NCBI RefSeq assembly: GCF_019334725.1
Contig: NZ_CP079818.1
Span: forward strand, 1,798,001 to 1,862,000
Length of the DNA: 64,000 nt
Reading direction: 5' to 3'
DNA from: Neisseria perflava
GTDB lineage: Bacteria; Pseudomonadota; Gammaproteobacteria; Burkholderiales; Neisseriaceae
Part shown: positions 60,094 through 64,000 of the stretch, piece after piece
Layout of the letters: each line of letters starts with the position of its first letter
Position numbering within the stretch: position 1 is the stretch's first letter
Made by a program: the position numbers and the translations under genes
The notes under the pieces: model-generated
Seen by the model: the letters and a program-made list of their open reading frames with translations, nothing else
What the model was told of the DNA's origin: nothing
Database searches by the model: none

Positions 60094-62319
60094 TTACTCA
60101 AACGGTTTCTTCTGCCAATAAAACTTATCCTTTTTCAGACGGCCTTGAAATATATCGCCCTGTCCCAAAGCAAACACCAACGCGCCTGACAAATCCGTTC
60201 TCAACAGAGTAATGCCGTGCGCGCGGACACGATTTTGTACGGCAACGGTCGGATGTTTGTAGGCATTGGCATAGCCGCTGGATGCCACGGCATATTGTGG
60301 CGAAACCGTATGCAAAAAGCTGCCTGACGAAGCCGTGCTGCTGCCGTGATGTCCCAATACCAACACTTGGCTATACAGCGCATTGCCGTATTTCTCAATC
60401 AAACCTGCCTCGCCCTTCACGCCCAAATCGCCGGTTATCAACAAAGCTTTGCCGTTTGCCACGACACGCAATACGCAGCTTTGATCATTATCTTCCTTAC
60501 CCGCATTTTCAGACGGCCTGAGCAACTCGAAATCTACGCCGTCCCATTGCCATTTGTCTTCTTGGCAAAACTCCGCATTCGGATAAAACTCAGGTTGTCC
60601 GGCAAGCAATTTATCGGTACCGACAGCCGCTACACTTTGAAAACCGCCGTCATGGTCAATATCATGGTGCGACAAAATCAAGCTGTCCAAACGGCGCACA
60701 CCCATCGCGTTCAAACTCGGCACAATACCTGTTTGCGCCACTTGCTCCGTTCCCGTATCAAACAAAAGATTGCGGTTACGCGTTTGTATCAACACCGACA
60801 AACCTTGCCCTGCATCCATCACCGTAACTCTTGCCACCCCCTCCTCCAACTTGGCAGGACGGTAAAACACAAAGCCCAATAAAACCAGACATACCCAAGG
60901 TTTCAAGCCCATTCCTTTAGGCAACAATAACAGCAAAGCCGCCATCATCGCCAACACCAGCAAAGGCATGGGCGCCGCTGCGACGGCAAATTCAGGCGAT
61001 ACCGTAGCCAGCCATACCAAACCACGCAAAGTGTATTCCGCCAAAAATGCCGCTACCAACTGGACAAGTTCAAACGGGAAAACCGAACCCAGCAAAGCCA
61101 ACGGCGTCAACACCCAAGAAAACCAAGGAATAGCCAGCGCATTAACCAACGGACTGAGCAAAGGTAACGAAGCAAACAAATAGCCCAGCAATACCACCGA
61201 CAATACCGTTGCCGCCCATTGCCCCCGTACAGCCAAACGCCAACCCGACTCTTTCAGACGGCCTGATGAAGCCCAAATCAAAGCAGCAACCAAACCGAAA
61301 GACAACCACGTTCCCACGCCCAATACTGCCAACGGGTCCAACAGCAAAACAACGGCCAAGGCCTGCCACCACGCCGTCCAGCCCGAGCCGCCACTGCCGC
61401 GCCACCATGCCCACGCAAACGCAGCCAACATCAACACACTGCGTTGCGTCGGTACAGAAAAACCGGCCAAAAGCGCATAAAACAAAGCACCGGCAACACC
61501 GCCAGCCAATATCCACACACGCGGTTTTGCCGGAATCCACGGCAAATAACGGAAAATTCGCTTAATCAGCCAGGCAAACAATACCGCCACCATCGTCACA
61601 TGCAAGCCCGAAATACTGACCAAGTGCGTCAGTCCCAAAGGCCGGAATGCCTGCCACAAAGGCGGCCGCAACGCCGATTGCTCGCCAATACTCAAAGCAC
61701 GCATCAGCCCTATGCCGTCTGAAAACTCAGGATATTTGTCCGCCGTTCTCTGCCAACTCCGGCTTACCGCATCACGCATATCAGCCAAACCAAAACCACC
61801 ACCTTGCCGCACGAGTTTCCTGTCGCGCCCCAAAGCACCCATGCCATCGATACCATTGGCCAAAGCCCATGTTTCACGGTTCAAACCGCGCACATTCACT
61901 TCACCGATTACCGGCTTTACCCGCGCCGATACAGACCACCTGCTGCCCACCGCCCAATCGCGCCGCTGATAATCCGACAACATCAAATCAAAAGCCTGCC
62001 CACGATCATCCCAAGCCCTTGCCGCAAACTGCACACGCCGACCATCATCACGCGGCATATCCGCCACTTCAACCGTCAAAACTTTAGCCGTCGCCTCCCC
62101 TGCAGGCCATTGACCGGCCAACACCAGCCCGGTCCGCCACACACCAAACGCCATGCCCATACAGACGGCCAGCGCCAACCAGGCCACAGCAAATCTTCGA
62201 CACAACGCAAGCGCGCCAATAATTACAGCCAACCAAACCCACCATGACGGCACAAACGGCAACGCAAACGAAAGCACTACCCCAACCACCCAAGCAGGCA
62301 ACACAAACCACCACGCCAT
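60094..62319 (-). CDS. comEC: DNA internalisation channel protein ComEC (ComA of Neisseria)
   Basis: 741 residues. Forms the inner-membrane channel for single-stranded DNA in natural transformation. N-terminal helices and DUF4131/OB region, the Competence domain with LTHLVSISGLHVTMVAVLFA and SVPTQRSVLMLA, then a C-terminal metallo-beta-lactamase-like domain with SHHDIDHDGGF and GHHGSSTASS. Metal-binding His and Asp are present in that domain. Intact, so uptake of DUS-bearing DNA is likely still possible. DUS inside encode FSDGI, GRLKES and QGRLKKDK. Confidence 0.95.
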   Translation of the reverse strand: MAWWFVLPAWVVGVVLSFALPFVPSWWVWLAVIIGALALCRRFAVAWLALAVCMGMAFGVWRTGLVLAGQWPAGEATAKVLTVEVADMPRDDGRRVQFAARAWDDRGQAFDLMLSDYQRRDWAVGSRWSVSARVKPVIGEVNVRGLNRETWALANGIDGMGALGRDRKLVRQGGGFGLADMRDAVSRSWQRTADKYPEFSDGIGLMRALSIGEQSALRPPLWQAFRPLGLTHLVSISGLHVTMVAVLFAWLIKRIFRYLPWIPAKPRVWILAGGVAGALFYALLAGFSVPTQRSVLMLAAFAWAWWRGSGGSGWTAWWQALAVVLLLDPLAVLGVGTWLSFGLVAALIWASSGRLKESGWRLAVRGQWAATVLSVVLLGYLFASLPLLSPLVNALAIPWFSWVLTPLALLGSVFPFELVQLVAAFLAEYTLRGLVWLATVSPEFAVAAAPMPLLVLAMMAALLLLLPKGMGLKPWVCLVLLGFVFYRPAKLEEGVARVTVMDAGQGLSVLIQTRNRNLLFDTGTEQVAQTGIVPSLNAMGVRRLDSLILSHHDIDHDGGFQSVAAVGTDKLLAGQPEFYPNAEFCQEDKWQWDGVDFELLRPSENAGKEDNDQSCVLRVVANGKALLITGDLGVKGEAGLIEKYGNALYSQVLVLGHHGSSTASSGSFLHTVSPQYAVASSGYANAYKHPTVAVQNRVRAHGITLLRTDLSGALVFALGQGDIFQGRLKKDKFYWQKKPFE

Positions 62320-62444
62320 GAACGTTTTCCCTTAAATTATGATTATTAGATATATAATAAATGCTTTTAGTAGATTATGACAAACACCAACCTGCATTAG
62401 CAGATAAAAAGAGAGGTTCAAATCATTTCAAAACTGATAGACGC

Positions 62445-62479
62445 AAAAAAGCGCAATCCGAAACAGATTGCGCTTTTTT
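62445..62479 (-). terminator. Terminator of the tRNA-Arg / tRNA-Glu unit
   Basis: AAAAAAGCGCAATC (62445-62458) pairs with GATTGCGCTTTTTT (62466-62479), just past tRNA-Glu. Confidence 0.9.
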
Positions 62480-62485
62480 ATAAAC

Positions 62486-62560
62486 TGGCACGCCCACGGG
62501 GAATCGAACCCCGGTTACCGCCGTGAAAGGGCGATGTCCTAACCGCTAGACGATGGGCGC
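62486..62560 (-). tRNA. tRNA-Glu (anticodon UUC)
   Basis: 75 nt with encoded CCA. Acceptor GCGCCCA/TGGGCGT (one G-U pair), D arm TCGTCTAGCGGTTAGGAC, anticodon loop CTTTCAC, T loop GGTTCGATTCC. Confidence 0.97.
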
Positions 62561-62572
62561 GTAGATTTTCTG

Positions 62573-62649
62573 TGGCGCACCCGGAGCGATTCGAACGCCC
62601 GACCCTCTGGTTCGTAGCCAGATACTCTATCCAACTGAGCTACGGGTGC
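62573..62649 (-). tRNA. tRNA-Arg (anticodon ACG)
   Basis: 77 nt with encoded CCA. Acceptor GCACCCG/CGGGTGC, anticodon stem TCTGG/CCAGA with loop CTACGAA, T loop GTTCGAATC. The wobble A would be edited to inosine. First gene of a two-tRNA operon. Confidence 0.97.
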
Positions 62650-62665
62650 ATCAAGAAAGATTTGA

Positions 62666-62694
62666 ATTATAAAGAGAGGGCTGTTTACTGTCAA
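62666..62694 (-). promoter_or_regulatory. Consensus sigma70 promoter of the tRNA operon
   Basis: On the minus strand: -35 TTGACA (62689-62694), 17-base spacer, -10 TATAAT (62666-62671). Both hexamers are perfect. Confidence 0.92.
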
Positions 62695-62703
62695 GCGTTT
62701 TAT

Positions 62704-62732
62704 TTGGAAAACTTGCAGACAGCGTGTAAAAT
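62704..62732 (+). promoter_or_regulatory. Possible promoter of the exonuclease gene
   Basis: TTGGAA (62704-62709), 17 bases, TAAAAT (62727-62732), 32 bases before the start codon and divergent from the tRNA promoter. Confidence 0.4.
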
Positions 62733-62764
62733 GCGCATTTGCTATTGAATTTACAGAGAATAAA

Positions 62765-64000
62765 ATGTCAGATTTCGCACGCTGGCCGCTCTTATCCGAA
62801 GCATTTTCCCGTTTGGGACGGCCTGTGGTCGTGGTGGATTTGGAGACGACCGGTGGAAATTTCTATCAAGACAGGATAACGGAAGTCGCCCTTGTTCGTT
62901 TTGAGCAAGGACGCGCCACACATTACGAGCAATTGGTCAATCCTTGCCGCAGCATTCCCGAATTTGTTGCCAGGCTGACCGGAATTCATGATGAAACGGT
63001 GAAAAACGCGCCTGTCTTTGCCGATATTGCAGCCGATTTGTTGCCGCTGTTGCAAGGTGCAGTGGTTGTTGCCCACAACAGCCGCTTTGACTACACCTTC
63101 CTGCGCCACGAGTTTGCCCGTATCCATACTGACTTTGCCGCACCCTCGCTCTGTACGGTTCAACTGTCGCGCCGCCTGTATCCTGAGTTTTACAAACACA
63201 GCCTCGACAGCATTATCGAACGCACCGGCATTCAGACGGCCAACCGCCACCGCGCCATGACCGATGTTGCCGCATTGTGTGATTATCTCGAATTAAGTCT
63301 GGCAGAAAAAAATCATCAACAATGGGACGAACACGTCCGTGTATTGATGAATCCGAAAATGTTGCCCACTTGGCTGCCTGATTCGCTCGCCCAACAGCTC
63401 TATGCCCTGCCCGACAGTTACGGCGTATTGGTTTGGTTTGACCATTTCGGCAAAGCCCAAGCCATTGAAGCACACGAACGCACATACAGTGAAACCGCCA
63501 CCCTGCTGCACAGCAAAAAACTGCCGCCGCACATCAAAGCCGCAGCCTCCATCCGTTTTATTCCGGCAGTCGGACAGCTTCATACACTATGGCTCAAAGC
63601 CCAGACCATGCAGGAATACCAACTGATGCCGTCTGAAAAATCCACATCGTTTTCTACCGTCCGCTTTATCGCTGACGAACACGGCAGCCTTCAAGCACGC
63701 ATTGTCTTGTTAAACAGCGGCACCAGAAACTGGCGTCCTTACGGTTTGTTTGCCCACAAAAAAGCAGCCAAACGCGCTTTGACGCAATGGTCGCAAGAAC
63801 ACAGACTCTGCCCAGATTCGCTCAACATTTTGCCGACCAGCTATGCAAAGGGAGAACCCTGCCCTGTCGAGGCCGTCGGAAAATGCAACGGCGACTGCCG
63901 CCAGCCAAACGGCATCAAACATCAAAACCAACGCATTGCCGAGCTTGCCGCCCTACTCCCCGTAACCGATTGGGGCAAAGCGCACGAAATTGAAATTACC
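62765..64000 (+). CDS. DnaQ-type 3'-5' exonuclease with a degenerate GIY-YIG-like region, 3' end cut by window
   Basis: 412 codons are open to the last base, so the stop lies outside. N-terminal DEDDh exonuclease (residues 20-180) with all catalytic residues: Asp25 and Glu27 in VVDLETTG, Asp109 in AHNSRFDYTFL, His162 and Asp167 in HRAMTD. Residues about 214-290 line up with the UvrC/Cho GIY-YIG fold (ALPDSYGVLVWFDHFGKAQA, then VGQLHTLWLKAQTM), but the Tyr, Arg and Glu of the nuclease site are missing. A Cys-containing segment follows (CPVEAVGKCNGDCRQP), as in Cho-like proteins. Probably a repair exonuclease; an AT-DUS encodes MPSEK at residues 288-292. Confidence 0.85.
   Translation, partial: MSDFARWPLLSEAFSRLGRPVVVVDLETTGGNFYQDRITEVALVRFEQGRATHYEQLVNPCRSIPEFVARLTGIHDETVKNAPVFADIAADLLPLLQGAVVVAHNSRFDYTFLRHEFARIHTDFAAPSLCTVQLSRRLYPEFYKHSLDSIIERTGIQTANRHRAMTDVAALCDYLELSLAEKNHQQWDEHVRVLMNPKMLPTWLPDSLAQQLYALPDSYGVLVWFDHFGKAQAIEAHERTYSETATLLHSKKLPPHIKAAASIRFIPAVGQLHTLWLKAQTMQEYQLMPSEKSTSFSTVRFIADEHGSLQARIVLLNSGTRNWRPYGLFAHKKAAKRALTQWSQEHRLCPDSLNILPTSYAKGEPCPVEAVGKCNGDCRQPNGIKHQNQRIAELAALLPVTDWGKAHEIEIT

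Noticed and set aside
1..64000. CRISPR-like array from the many repeated 12-mers
   Set aside because: The repeats are uptake sequences scattered at gene ends, mostly in inverted pairs, with no regular spacing.

Overview
The window is chromosomal DNA from a Neisseria species, most likely a commensal of the subflava/flavescens/mucosa type rather than a meningococcus or gonococcus. The strongest sign is the DNA uptake sequence (DUS): the 12-mer AGGCCGTCTGAA (the 'AG' dialect) occurs again and again, mostly as inverted pairs that form terminator hairpins. The AT dialect (ATGCCGTCTGAA) and the AGGTCGTCTGAA variant occur only a few times. Gene content agrees: monomeric isocitrate dehydrogenase, zipA-ligA, rapZ-hprK-ptsN, comEC, dapC, Zur-type ribosomal paralogues and an IS1106-type element. 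The species call is inference.

Layout. 1-3.8 kb: end of an elongasome operon (PBP2, RodA) plus a MarC-family protein. 3.8-6.4 kb: an aldehyde dehydrogenase, then an IS5-family (IS1106-type) element inserted at the edge of a DUS hairpin. 6.7-17.2 kb: malic enzyme, tmk, mltG, ampD, zipA, ligA, galU and a TrkH-type K+ transporter. 17.3-18.4 kb: a zinc-starvation locus, with a Zur box on a sigma70 promoter driving type B L31 and L36, followed by a His-rich MliC-type lipoprotein. 18.8-32.3 kb: ileS, ribF, lipoproteins, a DUF1275 membrane protein, a nitronate monooxygenase-type enzyme, dapC, rubredoxin, an acyl-CoA dehydrogenase-like protein, an AhpD-like protein, a YidB-like protein, ruvX, yqgE and creA. 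32.5-39.3 kb: an EnvC-like murein hydrolase activator, a carboxy-terminal protease, radA, a second Zur-box gene (DUF4198), an RluE-type pseudouridine synthase and tRNA-Ser. 39.5-48.3 kb: what looks like a shrunken aryl-polyene (APE) pigment locus (phosphopantetheinyl transferase, MMPL exporter, fragment of an FAD oxidoreductase, DUF3261 lipoprotein, ketosynthase, LolA-like carrier), interrupted by icd. 48.3-53.7 kb: rbgA, a small lipoprotein, rapZ-hprK-ptsN, ubiA and ubiC. 53.7-60 kb: bioD, bioA, an EamA transporter, trpB, a small membrane protein, a uracil-DNA-glycosylase-like protein and trpF. 60-64 kb: comEC, tRNA-Glu, tRNA-Arg and a DnaQ-type exonuclease running off the window.

How it fits together. 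Most genes are housekeeping, in short operons closed by DUS hairpins. Three themes stand out. First, transformation and DUS: comEC is here, and DUS copies serve as terminators, leader sequences, stop codons and codons inside proteins. Second, zinc: two independent Zur boxes and a histidine-rich lipoprotein. Third, genome decay: the APE remnant and the IS insertion. I saw no prophage, CRISPR array or defence island.
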